64,000 nt of DNA from Ancylobacter polymorphus (GCF_022836935.1 NZ_CP083240.1:223648-287647), one strand, 5' to 3'. Counted from the first letter of the stretch, positions 49,439 through 58,619 are shown. Numbers and translations are program-made. The notes: generated by a model from the letters alone, not told the origin.

Positions 49439-49807
49439 TCAAGCGAGCGCAATTACCTGAACCTCGATGAGTGCTCCGAAGTGCAGTTGGGGCGAAACGG
49501 CGACGGTGCGCGCCGGGCGATGATTGCAGAAGACTTCCGAGTAAACTCGGTTTACCTCCGGCCAAAGCTCAATATTGCTCACATAGACCGTCGAGCTGAG
49601 GACTCGGTCGAGGCTGGACCCGGCTGCCACCAAGATGGCATTTACGTTCGACAGTGCCTGCCGCGTCTGCTCGTCAACGCCGTCCGGAATGCTTCCGTCG
49701 CGCTTGATCGGTAACTGCCCCGCCACGAAGAGGAAACCATTCGCGGAGACTGCTTGGCTGTAGTGGCCGGCTGCGGGAGGAGCGTCGGCGGTTGCGATGA
49801 AGTTCAT
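49439..49807 (-). CDS. RidA/YjgF-family enamine/imine deaminase
   Basis: 122-aa Rid protein. Conserved YSQAVSANGFLFVAGQLP, the hinge QTRQALSNVNAILVAAGSSL and the catalytic-site Arg100 in HRPART are present. RidA hydrolyses reactive enamine/imine intermediates; relatives in catabolic operons act on pathway enamines, for example in N-heterocycle or amino-aromatic breakdown. It lies 21 bp behind lysR in the same direction. That placement, facing a molybdenum hydroxylase operon, suggests a pathway role. Confidence 0.92.
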   Translation of the reverse strand: MNFIATADAPPAAGHYSQAVSANGFLFVAGQLPIKRDGSIPDGVDEQTRQALSNVNAILVAAGSSLDRVLSSTVYVSNIELWPEVNRVYSEVFCNHRPARTVAVSPQLHFGALIEVQVIALA

Positions 49808-49828
49808 AGGTTTCTGCCTGGGAGGGAG

Positions 49829-50791
49829 TCACATGGGTAGCGCCGCGACGGGCGCAATCGCACCCAAGCGCTCGAGTGCCCAGTCGCAGAAAAGCCCGAC
49901 CTTCGCAAGCTTCGCCCGCTCCTCCTCCATGACAAGATGGTAGCCGAGCGAGGATGGCAGCCTGACGGCGAAGGGCTCTACCAGCCGGCCGGACCTGATG
50001 TCGCCGGCCACCACCGCGCTGCGGCCCATGGCAACGCCGAGCCCCTCGATGGCGGCCTGATAGGAGGGGTAGAGCAGGTCGCAGCTGATCTCGCCCGCGA
50101 AGGTGATGCCCGGGATGCCGGCCTTCTCGAGCCACAACGGCCAGTCGTCGCGCAGGATGAAGGGCGAAGCCGTGCGGATAACCGTGTGACGGGAGAGGTC
50201 GAGCGGCACGCGCAGGCCGTCATCCGCGCGCAAAAGGGCGGGAGAGCAAACCGGGAAGAGCTCCTCGCGCAGGATCTTGCGCGCGACCATGTCCGGCCAG
50301 TCCTCGCTAGAGCCGTACTGGATGGAGACGTCGTAATCCTGCGGCGCCATGTATGTCGAGGGCACCAGCGTGCGGATCCGCAGGCCGATGCTCGGATGGT
50401 GTCGCATGAAGTCTCCGATATTCGGCAGCAGGCACTTGATCGAGAAGGTGCCGAGGCAGGCGACCGTCAGGACGTCGCCACGCTGCCGGTCGATCGCGCG
50501 ATCCGTCGCCACCAGCACCTCCGTGAGAGCGGCGCGCGCCGAGGCAAGATATTCGAAGCCAGCATCGGTAAGGCGGATCGCATTGCCGTCACGTGTGAAC
50601 AGTCTGAGGCCCAGCAGATCCTCGAGGTTCTTGATCTGGTGACTGACGGCACCCTGGGTGAGGTTCAACTCCGTCGCTGCCCGCGTGAAACTGAGGTGGC
50701 GCGCTGTGGCTTCGAAAGCGCGCAGCCCGGACATGGATGGCAATCTTCGCAAATCCGGACCCTCTACCCTGCTGTCGACTGAATCGCGCAT
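49829..50791 (-). CDS. LysR-family regulator (GcvA-like)
   Basis: 320-aa LTTR. N-terminal HTH at about residues 19-77: SGLRAFEATARHLSFTRAAT, ELNLTQGAVSHQIKNLEDLL. The remainder is the co-inducer domain, with PLWLEKAGIPG and EGLGVAMGRS of the GcvA subgroup. It is divergent from the hydrolase-coxG-Mo-hydroxylase-MFS operon, with a perfect dyad touching its own start. It probably activates that operon in response to the substrate and represses itself. Confidence 0.93.
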   Translation of the reverse strand: MRDSVDSRVEGPDLRRLPSMSGLRAFEATARHLSFTRAATELNLTQGAVSHQIKNLEDLLGLRLFTRDGNAIRLTDAGFEYLASARAALTEVLVATDRAIDRQRGDVLTVACLGTFSIKCLLPNIGDFMRHHPSIGLRIRTLVPSTYMAPQDYDVSIQYGSSEDWPDMVARKILREELFPVCSPALLRADDGLRVPLDLSRHTVIRTASPFILRDDWPLWLEKAGIPGITFAGEISCDLLYPSYQAAIEGLGVAMGRSAVVAGDIRSGRLVEPFAVRLPSSLGYHLVMEEERAKLAKVGLFCDWALERLGAIAPVAALPM

Positions 50792-50816
50792 GGCCTATTA
50801 GCAAAACTAATAGGCC
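50792..50816. promoter_or_regulatory. LysR binding site in the divergent promoter
   Basis: GGCCTATTAG-CAAAA-CTAATAGGCC is a perfect 10-bp inverted repeat ending at the base before the lysR start codon. It contains the T-N11-A form of LysR sites (T of CTATTAG to A of CTAATAG). It should control both lysR and the operon starting at 50955. Confidence 0.75.
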
Positions 50817-50954
50817 CCTGAAAAGCTTTCGTTTGAACATCAGCCGGATCCTGTTGAGAGTCCTTCTCAACATAGCCGCAGCAAGCGGCATTGATCCGGT
50901 CTCCTGAGCGGAGCTGGACGGGCCGGACGCGATGGCGCCGGCAGGGAGGACAAT

Positions 50955-51764
50955 TTGGGAACTCCAATTCCTGGAGAAGCCGTTGCCCGTGACGGCGCGC
51001 GGCTCGTCTACGGCCTTAGCGGCAATGGCCCGGCACGCATCGCACTGACGCATTCGCTTGCGATGGATGGCAGCTTCTGGATGCCGGTCGCTGACCGCCT
51101 TGCCGACGTGGCGACCGTGCTCACCTGGGACTGCCGGGGCCACGGCGCCTCCGAAAAGTCGGGGGGCCCCTACACCGTCGAGCTCTTTGCTGATGATCTC
51201 GCAGCGATCTTTGCCGAAATCGGCTGGGATAAAGCCATCATCGCTGGCGCGTCGATGGGAGGCTGCGTCACCTTGGCCTTCGCCGGCCGGCATGCTGACA
51301 AGGTGAGCGGAGTCGGCCTTTTCGATACGACCGCCTGGTACGGGCCGGACGCCCCGCAGCAATGGGCGGAGCGCGCAGAGAAAGCCGTGAAGGGTGGGCT
51401 CGAGGCGCTTGTCGCCTTCCAACAGACGCGCTGGTTTAGCGAGGCGTTCCGGGCTGCTAATCCAGACATCGTCCAGGAAAGCGTGGAGGTGTTCCTGAGG
51501 AACGACGTCCAGGCTTATTCCGAGAGCTGCCGGATGCTCGGCGCGGCCGATCTCCGTTCCGCGGTCGCCGGCATCGAGGTCCCGACGCGGATCGCCGTCG
51601 GCGAGGAGGATTACGCGACGCCACCCGCCATGGCGGAAGCGCTGCATCAAGGCATTGCGGGCTCGACCTTCAAGATCATTCCGGGTGGCCGCCACCTCAC
51701 CCCCCTGGAAGTGCCGGACGTGATCGCGGCGGAGCTGCGCCAACTGATCGAGGCCACCCGATGA
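50955..51764 (+). CDS. Alpha/beta hydrolase, enol-lactonase-like
   Basis: 269-aa hydrolase. Nucleophile elbow GASMGG with Ser100, acid Asp219 (GEEDYATP) and His247 (GGRHLTP) complete the triad. Overall it resembles 3-oxoadipate enol-lactonases. TTG start with GGGAGGAC upstream. First gene of the operon; its stop overlaps the CoxG-like start (ATGA). It probably opens a ring lactone, amide or ester made after hydroxylation. Not necessarily part of the beta-ketoadipate pathway, since no other pca gene is present. Confidence 0.85.
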   Translation: MGTPIPGEAVARDGARLVYGLSGNGPARIALTHSLAMDGSFWMPVADRLADVATVLTWDCRGHGASEKSGGPYTVELFADDLAAIFAEIGWDKAIIAGASMGGCVTLAFAGRHADKVSGVGLFDTTAWYGPDAPQQWAERAEKAVKGGLEALVAFQQTRWFSEAFRAANPDIVQESVEVFLRNDVQAYSESCRMLGAADLRSAVAGIEVPTRIAVGEEDYATPPAMAEALHQGIAGSTFKIIPGGRHLTPLEVPDVIAAELRQLIEATR

Positions 51765-52228
51765 AATTCACCGGCGAGTTCGCCGTCGCCGCCCCGCGCG
51801 ACGTAGTCTACGAGCGTCTGAACGATGCACCGTTCTTCGCTTCGTGCATCGAGGGCGTGCGCGATCTCAACCAGGTCGACGACACGCACTACACGGCGAC
51901 CCTCGAGACGAGGATCGCCTACATCAAGTTCAAATTCGCGATCACCGTCGAGTTCGTCGAGAAGGTCGCGCCCGAAAAGATCGTCGCGAAAGCTGAGGGC
52001 ACGCCGCTCGGCGTAGTCGGCCGGCTGACGTCGACGGCGTCCGCGACCCTGCGCGACGACGGCGCCCAGACGATCGTCGCCTATGAGACGGACGTCGCTC
52101 TGGCCGGCAAGCTCGGCAGCATCGGGCAACCGGTCCTCAAGGCGAAGGCGAAGGAGATGGAACGCCTATTCGTGAAGAACATCAACGCGGCGTTCGCCAA
52201 CGGCGCGGCTGCGGAGGCGAACGCGTGA
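51761..52228 (+). CDS. CoxG-like SRPBCC protein
   Basis: 155-aa protein beginning MKFTGEFAVAAPRDVVYERL, with SCIEGVRDLNQVDD and TLETRIAYIKFKFAITVEF, the pattern of CO dehydrogenase subunit G. CoxG-type SRPBCC proteins anchor or help assemble molybdenum hydroxylases at the membrane. Start and stop overlap both neighbours by 4 bp, so it is tightly coupled to the operon. A catalytic role is not expected. Confidence 0.88.
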   Translation: MKFTGEFAVAAPRDVVYERLNDAPFFASCIEGVRDLNQVDDTHYTATLETRIAYIKFKFAITVEFVEKVAPEKIVAKAEGTPLGVVGRLTSTASATLRDDGAQTIVAYETDVALAGKLGSIGQPVLKAKAKEMERLFVKNINAAFANGAAAEANA

Positions 52229-53094
52229 GAGGCCTCGAACTGGTACATCCGACCTCGCTCGACGAGGCCATCAAACTTCTTGATACCGACGATCCGACGA
52301 TTCGGCCCTTCTCCGGCGGCACAGCCCTGATGCTGATGATGAAGACGGGCGTGTTCCAGCCGACGCGTCTGGTGAATCTCTGCGGTATCGAGGCCGAGCA
52401 CGCCGAAGTGACTGGAAGCGCCGACAGCGGATTGAAGCTCGGCGCCCTGGCGACGCTCGCGAGCGTCGAGCGCTCGCCGGACGTCATCCAGATCGCGCCC
52501 GTCATCGCACGCACGATGAAACGGCTAGCCAATGTCCGCGTCCGCAACGTCGCCCGCATCGGCGGAAACCTCGCGCATGGCGATCCGCACATGGACCTGC
52601 CCCCCGTGTTGTCGTCGCTGGGCGGCGAGGTGGTGGTGCGTGGCCCTGCGGGCGAGCGACGGATGCCGATCGAAGGGCTATTTTCGGGCTACTACCAGAC
52701 AGTGCTGGAGCAGGGCGAGCTGATCACGCAGGTGGTCCTGCCGCCGCAGCGCGGCTGGTCCTCCGCCTATCTGAAATGTACGACGCGGTCGGCCGATGAC
52801 TGGCCGGCACTGGGCGTGGCCGTGTCGCTGCGGATCGTGGAGGGGGCCGTCGCCGAATCCCGCATCATGGTCTCGGCCGCGACGGAAAAACTGACGCGCC
52901 TCGCCTCGGCCGAGGCCGTCCTGAAGGGCACGGATGCGACCGATGACGCATTCGCGAATGCGGCCGAGGCGGCCGCGGCAGAAGCGGAGACGATCGAGGA
53001 TGCCCGCGGCTCGGCCGAGTACAAGACCGAGCTCCTGCGCGTCCATGTGAGGCGCGCGCTTGGTGAGGCGGTCCGGAACGGGGTAATCCAATGA
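52225..53094 (+). CDS. Molybdenum hydroxylase FAD subunit (CoxM-like)
   Basis: 289-aa medium subunit. FAD-binding motifs are PFSGGTALMLMM near residue 32 and VRNVARIGGNLAHGDPHMDL near residue 106, then the C-terminal CODH-type domain. GTG start overlapping the coxG stop (GTGA). It passes electrons from the 2Fe-2S subunit to an external acceptor. Partner genes for the Mo and iron-sulfur subunits follow directly. Confidence 0.93.
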   Translation: MRGLELVHPTSLDEAIKLLDTDDPTIRPFSGGTALMLMMKTGVFQPTRLVNLCGIEAEHAEVTGSADSGLKLGALATLASVERSPDVIQIAPVIARTMKRLANVRVRNVARIGGNLAHGDPHMDLPPVLSSLGGEVVVRGPAGERRMPIEGLFSGYYQTVLEQGELITQVVLPPQRGWSSAYLKCTTRSADDWPALGVAVSLRIVEGAVAESRIMVSAATEKLTRLASAEAVLKGTDATDDAFANAAEAAAAEAETIEDARGSAEYKTELLRVHVRRALGEAVRNGVIQ

Positions 53095-55364
53095 ACGTGA
53101 TGCGATCCACGCCGGCCGGGCAGGTCGGCCGCTCGGTGACGCGGCTCGAAGCCCGCGAGAAGGTCACTGGACGAGCCGCGTACGTGCATAACCTCACCGT
53201 GCCGGGGATACTGCACGTCAAGGTGTTTCGCAGCACGATGCCGCATGGCCGCATCGTCTCGATCGACACCTCGGCCGCGGAGGCCCTCGAGGGCGTCCAT
53301 CGCGTCGTCACCGGCGAGGACATCAGGACGGTCGTGGCCGAGCCGTATTATGGGCCGGCTTTCCACGACCAGCCGGTGCTTGCGCTCGACAAGGTTCGCC
53401 ATGTCGGCGAGCCGGTGGCGGTCGTCCTGGCCGAGGATCCGTATGTGGCGGCCGAGGCCGTCCAGCTGATCACGGCGGAATACGAAGAGCTGGAACCGGT
53501 CTTCGACGAGGTTGAGGCGGTGACGTCGAAAGCCATCGTGCACGACGTGCTCAAGCCTGCCGGCACTTTCCCGGACCTGAAGCATCTCGTCGGCCGGCGC
53601 GACACCAATGTCGCGCTCGACTATCAACTGCGCCGCGGCGACGTGGACACCGCCTTCGCGGCAGCGGACCGGGTGTTCGAGCACGAGTTCCGCACGCAGC
53701 AGACGATGCACACGCCGCTCGAGCCGATGGTGTCGCTCGCGATTCCCGGCCACGAGTCGCTGACGATCCATACGGCGTCGCAGAGCCCGTCCTTCGTGCG
53801 CATCGAGATCGCCCGGCTGCTCGGCTGGCCGGAGAACCGAGTCCGCGTGCAGGTGCCATATCTCGGCGGCGGCTTCGGCGCCAAGCTCTACATCAAGCTC
53901 GAGGCGTTGGTCGCTTGCCTGGCCCTGCTCGTGCGCCGGCCCGTGAAGCTCTCGCTCACGATGGAGGAGCAGTTCTACACGATCTCTAAGCACGCCAGCA
54001 CCTTCCGAATCAAGAGCTCGGTGAAGGACGGCAAGATCACCGGCCGGCGCTGCGAGGTGTTCTGGAACGGCGGCGCCTATGCCGATATCGGGCCACGGGT
54101 CACGCAGAAATCCGGCTTCACGGCGCCCGGCCCCTACGACATCGCCAACGTCTCGATCGATTCCTACGCGCTCTATACGAACCGCCCGCCGGCCGGCGCG
54201 CTCCGCGGCTTCGGCATCCCGCAGCTCGTCTGGGCCTATGAGAGCCAGATGGACCTGATGGCGCGCGAGCTCGGGATCGACCCCGTCGAATTCCGCCGCC
54301 TCAATATCCTGCGGGACGATCGCTCGCAGGCGACCGGCACGCCGCTCAAGGGGGCTGCGGTCAACACCGTCCTCGAAGCCGTCACCGCGAAGATGGATTG
54401 GGACAAGCCCTTCGATCGCGGCACCGGCCCGATCAGGCGCGGCCGCGGCATCGCAATCGGCTTCAAGGCGTCGATCGCGCCGACCACCTCGGTCGCGATC
54501 GTCAACGTTTATGCCGACGGTTCGTCGGCCCTCTACATGTCGACCGTCGACATGGGCCAGGGCTCGGACACGGCCATGGCGCAGATCGTGGCGGAAGCGC
54601 TCGGGCTCGAGGCCGAGCAGGTCAAGGTGGTCCATCCCGACACCGACGTCACGCCCTATGACATGGCGACGCTCGGCTCGCGCTCGACCTTCCACATGGG
54701 CAATGCGGTGAAGCTCGCGGCCCAGCATGCGCGCGACCAGCTTGACGCGCTCGCCGGGAGCCTCGGCTTGCCGTCCGGCACGAATTACAGCCCGAAGGAC
54801 CTGTTCAAGAAGAAATACGGCATGCAGGCCGGCAACGTCGTCGGCGTCGGCAGCTACATCCCTGACTACAAGTCGCCCGACATCGCGACCGGGCTTTCAG
54901 ACAACATCACGCCGTTCTGGATGATCGGCGGCACCGGCGTGGAGATCGAGGTCGACAGCGAAACCGGCCGCGTGACGATTCTGAGAATGGTCAGCGCGGT
55001 CGATTGCGGACGCCCTCTCAACCCGAAGATCGTCGAGACCCAGATCTCCGGCGCGGCCCTGATGCAGCTCGGGTTCACGCTGTTCGAGGAGATGGAATAC
55101 GACAACGGTCAGGTCACGAACGCATCCTTTGCCGACTACAAGATCCCCGGGATGCATGATCTGCCCGTCCGCATGGAGAACGACATCGTCGCGGCGGAAC
55201 AGGAGAACGGCCCCTATGGCGCCAAGGGCGTCGGCGAAAGCGCGACCTTCGGCGTCTCGCCGGCGATCGCCAACGCGATCCACGACGCGGTGGGCGTGCG
55301 CCTGACGCAGATGCCGCTGACGCCGGAAGCCGTGTTCCGGGCCATCCGCGCGAAGAAGGGCTGA
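53091..55364 (+). CDS. Molybdenum hydroxylase large (molybdopterin) subunit
   Basis: 757-aa xanthine-oxidase-family catalytic subunit. Blocks include QQTMHTPLEPM, YLGGGFGAKLYIKLEAL, TNRPPAGALRGFG, STVDMGQGSDTAMAQIVAEA and the catalytic glutamate in AKGVGESATFG. The active-site loop lacks the AYxCSFR of form I CO dehydrogenase, so CO is not the substrate. It hydroxylates a ring carbon or aldehyde using water. Between FAD and 2Fe-2S genes. With a lactonase-like hydrolase, RidA and an aromatic-acid-type importer, an N-heteroaromatic acid is a reasonable guess. Confidence 0.93.
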   Translation: MNVMRSTPAGQVGRSVTRLEAREKVTGRAAYVHNLTVPGILHVKVFRSTMPHGRIVSIDTSAAEALEGVHRVVTGEDIRTVVAEPYYGPAFHDQPVLALDKVRHVGEPVAVVLAEDPYVAAEAVQLITAEYEELEPVFDEVEAVTSKAIVHDVLKPAGTFPDLKHLVGRRDTNVALDYQLRRGDVDTAFAAADRVFEHEFRTQQTMHTPLEPMVSLAIPGHESLTIHTASQSPSFVRIEIARLLGWPENRVRVQVPYLGGGFGAKLYIKLEALVACLALLVRRPVKLSLTMEEQFYTISKHASTFRIKSSVKDGKITGRRCEVFWNGGAYADIGPRVTQKSGFTAPGPYDIANVSIDSYALYTNRPPAGALRGFGIPQLVWAYESQMDLMARELGIDPVEFRRLNILRDDRSQATGTPLKGAAVNTVLEAVTAKMDWDKPFDRGTGPIRRGRGIAIGFKASIAPTTSVAIVNVYADGSSALYMSTVDMGQGSDTAMAQIVAEALGLEAEQVKVVHPDTDVTPYDMATLGSRSTFHMGNAVKLAAQHARDQLDALAGSLGLPSGTNYSPKDLFKKKYGMQAGNVVGVGSYIPDYKSPDIATGLSDNITPFWMIGGTGVEIEVDSETGRVTILRMVSAVDCGRPLNPKIVETQISGAALMQLGFTLFEEMEYDNGQVTNASFADYKIPGMHDLPVRMENDIVAAEQENGPYGAKGVGESATFGVSPAIANAIHDAVGVRLTQMPLTPEAVFRAIRAKKG

Positions 55365-55369
55365 ACGCC

Positions 55370-55858
55370 ATGAACGATACCTCCCGGCTGATCCGGTTCA
55401 CGCTCAACGGCCGCCCGGTCTCGGCCCGCGTGGAGAGTCATCTCGACCTCGTGGACCTTCTTCGCCGGCTCGACCTGTTCGGAGCGCGGGAGAGCTGCGG
55501 CCAGGGCCTGTGCGGCTGCTGCACGGTGCTCGTGGATGGCGTCGCGGTCTCCGGCGGCCTGACGCTGGCGCAGCTCGTCGACGGCAAGTCGGTGACCACC
55601 GTCGAGAGCCTGGACGAAAGCGGCACGCTCAGCCACGTGCAGCAGGCATTCGTCGACGAAGGCGCGTTCCAGTGCGGGTTCTGCACCCCGGGCTTCGTGA
55701 TGATGACGCATGCGCTGCTGAAGCAGAACCCCGACCCGGACGAGCCCGAGATCCGCGACTACCTCGCCGGCAACTTGTGCCGCTGCGCTGCCTACCCGGA
55801 AATCATCCGCGCCGTGAGGGCGGCTGCCACCCGCATGCGGTCAACGCAGGCGGCCTGA
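55370..55858 (+). CDS. Molybdenum hydroxylase 2Fe-2S subunit (CoxS-like)
   Basis: 162-aa subunit with two [2Fe-2S] clusters. The plant-type set is ESCGQGLCGCCTV (Cys43, Cys48, Cys51) and the C-terminal set is QCGFCTPGFVMM and GNLCRCAAYPEI. It completes the FAD-Mo-FeS three-gene set, 5 bp after the large subunit. Its final bases GCGGCCTGA are the first part of a 17-bp unit repeated three times, so the C-terminus may have been altered by the repeat expansion. Confidence 0.93.
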   Translation: MNDTSRLIRFTLNGRPVSARVESHLDLVDLLRRLDLFGARESCGQGLCGCCTVLVDGVAVSGGLTLAQLVDGKSVTTVESLDESGTLSHVQQAFVDEGAFQCGFCTPGFVMMTHALLKQNPDPDEPEIRDYLAGNLCRCAAYPEIIRAVRAAATRMRSTQAA

Positions 55859-55900
55859 ACAAGATAGCGGCCTAAACAAGATAGCGGCCTAAACAAGATA
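55850..55900. repeat. Three tandem copies of a 17-bp unit at the coxS stop
   Basis: GCGGCCTRAACAAGATA at 55850-55866, 55867-55883 and 55884-55900. Copy 1 carries the coxS stop (TGA) and copies 2 and 3 read TAA at that place. The array fills most of the spacer before the MFS gene and ends 20 bp before its start. Confidence 0.9.
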
Positions 55901-55919
55901 AAAGAGGGAGGACAACCGT

Positions 55920-57266
55920 ATGAGTGTGGATCGAGCGGCCCTGGCGGCTTCGGGCGAGTTGCCCTGGTACAAGAGCCTGAACCGCAAGCAGTGGAACACG
56001 TTGCTTGCGTCAAATCTCGGATGGCTCTTCGACGGTTTCGAGAATTACGCGCTCATTCTCACTGCAGGTCCGGCCCTGCGGCAGCTCCTCGACCCCTCGC
56101 AGCACGCGCAAATCCCGTTTTATATTGGGCTAATTATCGCCATCAACCTGCTCGGCTGGGGCATTGGCGGCATGCTCGGCGGCATCATGGCCGACTATAT
56201 CGGCCGCAAGCGCATGATGGTGGTGGCGATCCTCGCCTATTCCGTCATGACCGGCCTCTCGGCCTTCTCGTTCAACTGGTGGTCCTTTGCGATCTTGCGC
56301 TTCATGGTGGGCATCGCGGTCGGTTCGGAATGGGCGACAGGGTCGTCCATGATGGCCGAGCTCTGGCCGGACCGCGCCCGCGGCAAGGGAGCCGGCCTGA
56401 TGCAGTGCGGTCTCGGCATCGGCTTCTTCATCGCCTCGCTGGTCTGGCTCTTTGTCGCGCCGCTCGGCGAGGATTCCTGGCGCTACATGTACCTGATCGG
56501 CGTGCTACCGGCGCTGCTGACGCTGTGGATCCGCCGTTCCATCCCGGAATCGGAGCTGTGGGAGGAGGCCAAGGCCCGCCGTGAGGCGGCGCAGGCCCGC
56601 AAGGACCGCGGCGAGGAATTGTCCCAGGCCGAGCAGCAGCTGACCAAGTTCACCCTGACCGACCTGTTCACCGATCCGGCGACGCGCGGGCGGACGATCC
56701 TCGTCTTCCTGATGTCGCTGACGACGACGGTCGGCTTCTGGAGCATCTCCACCTGGGTTCCGCCCTTCATCGGGGCGATCGCCGCGAAGGAGGGCCTCCA
56801 GGCGGCGGCGTGGGCGAGCTATGCCGGCATGGCCTACACAGCGGGGTCGATCACGGGCTATGTCGCGCTCGGCTTCCTGGCCGACTGGCTCGGCCGCAAG
56901 CCCGTCACGATCCTGTTCTTCGCGCTTGCCTTTGTGCTGACGCCGGTCCTGTTCTTCTGGACCCAGGATCTGCGCACGCTGCTCCTGCTCGCCTTCGTGA
57001 ACGCGATCTTCTCCAACGGCCAGTACACTTGGATGCCGGTCTGGTTGCCGGAGCTTTATCCGACCCGGATGCGGGCGACGGCTCTCGCCTTCGCCTTCAA
57101 TGCGCCGCGCTTCGTCGCCTTCCTCGGGCCGTTGCTGGCCGGTTCGATGATCGTCTCCTTCGGCGGATTCGGTCAAGCCGCGATGGTGCTTGCGTCCATC
57201 TATGTCCTGGGCATCATCGTGGCACCGTTCCTGCCTGAGACCAAAGGTAAGGTGTTGCCGGCGTAA
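55920..57266 (+). CDS. MFS transporter, aromatic-acid/sialate-type symporter
   Basis: 448-aa major facilitator with about twelve helices. LGWLFDGFENYALI in TM1, DYIGRKRMM in loop 2-3, FMVGIAVGSEWATGSSMMAE in TM4 and DWLGRKPV in loop 8-9 match the AAHS/SHS groups that import carboxylic acids with protons. A charged loop (EEAKARREAAQARKDRGEEL) divides the halves. GGGAGGAC precedes the ATG. Last gene of the LysR-facing operon, most likely importing the substrate of the molybdenum hydroxylase. Confidence 0.9.
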   Translation: MSVDRAALAASGELPWYKSLNRKQWNTLLASNLGWLFDGFENYALILTAGPALRQLLDPSQHAQIPFYIGLIIAINLLGWGIGGMLGGIMADYIGRKRMMVVAILAYSVMTGLSAFSFNWWSFAILRFMVGIAVGSEWATGSSMMAELWPDRARGKGAGLMQCGLGIGFFIASLVWLFVAPLGEDSWRYMYLIGVLPALLTLWIRRSIPESELWEEAKARREAAQARKDRGEELSQAEQQLTKFTLTDLFTDPATRGRTILVFLMSLTTTVGFWSISTWVPPFIGAIAAKEGLQAAAWASYAGMAYTAGSITGYVALGFLADWLGRKPVTILFFALAFVLTPVLFFWTQDLRTLLLLAFVNAIFSNGQYTWMPVWLPELYPTRMRATALAFAFNAPRFVAFLGPLLAGSMIVSFGGFGQAAMVLASIYVLGIIVAPFLPETKGKVLPA

Positions 57267-57377
57267 TGTCCTACCCCCGCTCGCGAAGGCGAGTTATCGC
57301 GGTTCCCGCGCCGAGCGCGTCGAACTTCACCGGCGGACAGGCACGTTACCGCCGGCGATCGCCATAATCTAACAGGT

Positions 57378-58022
57378 TCATTCGTCAACCTGTGGCCCAA
57401 CCACGGGCGTCGCTTCACCATGCAGAGGCGAACTCGGGGGCCGCAAGAGTCCGATGGAGGCACCGTTTCGCAGGCTCGGACCGATTTCAAAATGTTCGAT
57501 CAGAAGCTTTTCCGCGCGATTCGTGTCCCTCTCCTGAATCGCGGTAAGTATCGCCCGTGGTGGTCGATGAGATACCGGTTGATGCTGGGTATGTTCTCGA
57601 TCTTGTGGCGCCGCTCCATGTGCGACTGTTCCAGCAATTTACCGATCGCCACATAGACGCTCAGCAGCGTCGGTGAATGGGCCGCTTCTACTATCGACAA
57701 ATGGAAGTTGAAGTCGGCGGCACCACCGCACGCTGGGTCTTTGACGGTCTCGACAATCGTCTGGAAGGCGCCCGCCATCTTGTGCAGATCGGCGCCCCGA
57801 GCCCTCCTGCAGGCCAATCGTATCGCCTTGCTTTTCTATGGCGATCCGAACCTCGACGAGGTCGTCGACGACATCGGCCTCCTGCGCCAGGACAAAGCTG
57901 AAATATTCCGAGAGCGCGTGGAAGTCGGGCTCGCGAAGGACCGTGCCATAACCGCGCTGTATATCGACGGCGCCAATTGCCGCAAGTGATCGCAATGCCT
58001 CTCGGATGACCGGTCGGCTGGA
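57378..58022 (-). pseudogene. GntR/FCD regulator, truncated and frameshifted
   Basis: The minus strand reads SRPVIREALRSLAAIGAVDI (end of the winged HTH) and EADVVDDLVEVRIAIEKQ. After a frame change come ADFNFHLSIVEAAHSPTLLS and NRYLIDHHGR, then after another change AIQERDTNRAEKLLIEHFEI. The HTH N-terminus is cut off by the IS110 copy at 58023. With at least two frameshifts it is dead. It lies just past the Mo-hydroxylase operon that it may once have regulated. Confidence 0.8.
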
Positions 58023-58619
58023 CGCTTCGTCTTCAACGATGTCGGCAAGGGCCTTCACGTTTAGCACACCCTGAGGCGCAAAAACTCCGTGCTCAGCGAG
58101 GTGCCCACATAAGGCATTGAGTCAACTGGGTGCGTTGGCGGACAAAGAGGTCACGCGTCCGGAAAACCATGGCACCGGCCTGCTGCGCGGTCGCCTTGGC
58201 CACCACGAAGCGCATCGTCGGCCTACCGGCCGCCTCCGCGATCGCTTCGGCATCGGCCGCATCGTTCTTCTGACGTTTGACGAAAGGCTTGACGTAGGCC
58301 GGAGAAATGAGGCGGACCTCATGACCGAGTTCGCCAATCTCGCGCGCCCAATAGTGAGCTGTCGCGCAGGCTTCCATCGCCACCACACAGCGGGGCTGGT
58401 TGGACAGGAATGTCAGCAGCTGATGGCGCGAAAGCTTCCGGCGAAAGGACACGCTTCCGTCGGCACGTGCGCCGTGAAGCTGAAAGACCCGTTTTGCGAG
58501 GTCCAGGCCGATAATGCTAACGTCGTTCATGGATGCCGCCTCCTCATTGTGACGTTGTTGCAAACATCACTCTGGCACACTCGATCCCGTCGGGAGGGGG
58601 CATTCACTCCGTCACTTCT
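58023..58619 (-). pseudogene. IS110-family relic, copy 3: intact N-terminal half of transposase
   Basis: It starts MNDVSIIGLDLAKRVFQLHG at 58530 and is open through the DEDD-type domain (CVVAMEACATAHYWAREIGE, KRQKNDAADAEAIAEAA, RTRDLFVRQRTQLTQCL). A frame change follows, then APQGVLNVKALADIVEDEAS, where it joins the GntR remnant. The C-terminal domain is missing, and the leader is cut to 89 bp by the cupin gene end. Confidence 0.8.

Noticed and set aside
53091..55858. CO dehydrogenase (coxMLS) reading of the Mo-hydroxylase operon
   Set aside because: The large subunit lacks the AYxCSFR active-site loop of CO dehydrogenase and has the pattern of other xanthine-oxidase-family hydroxylases; gene neighbours point to organic-acid catabolism.
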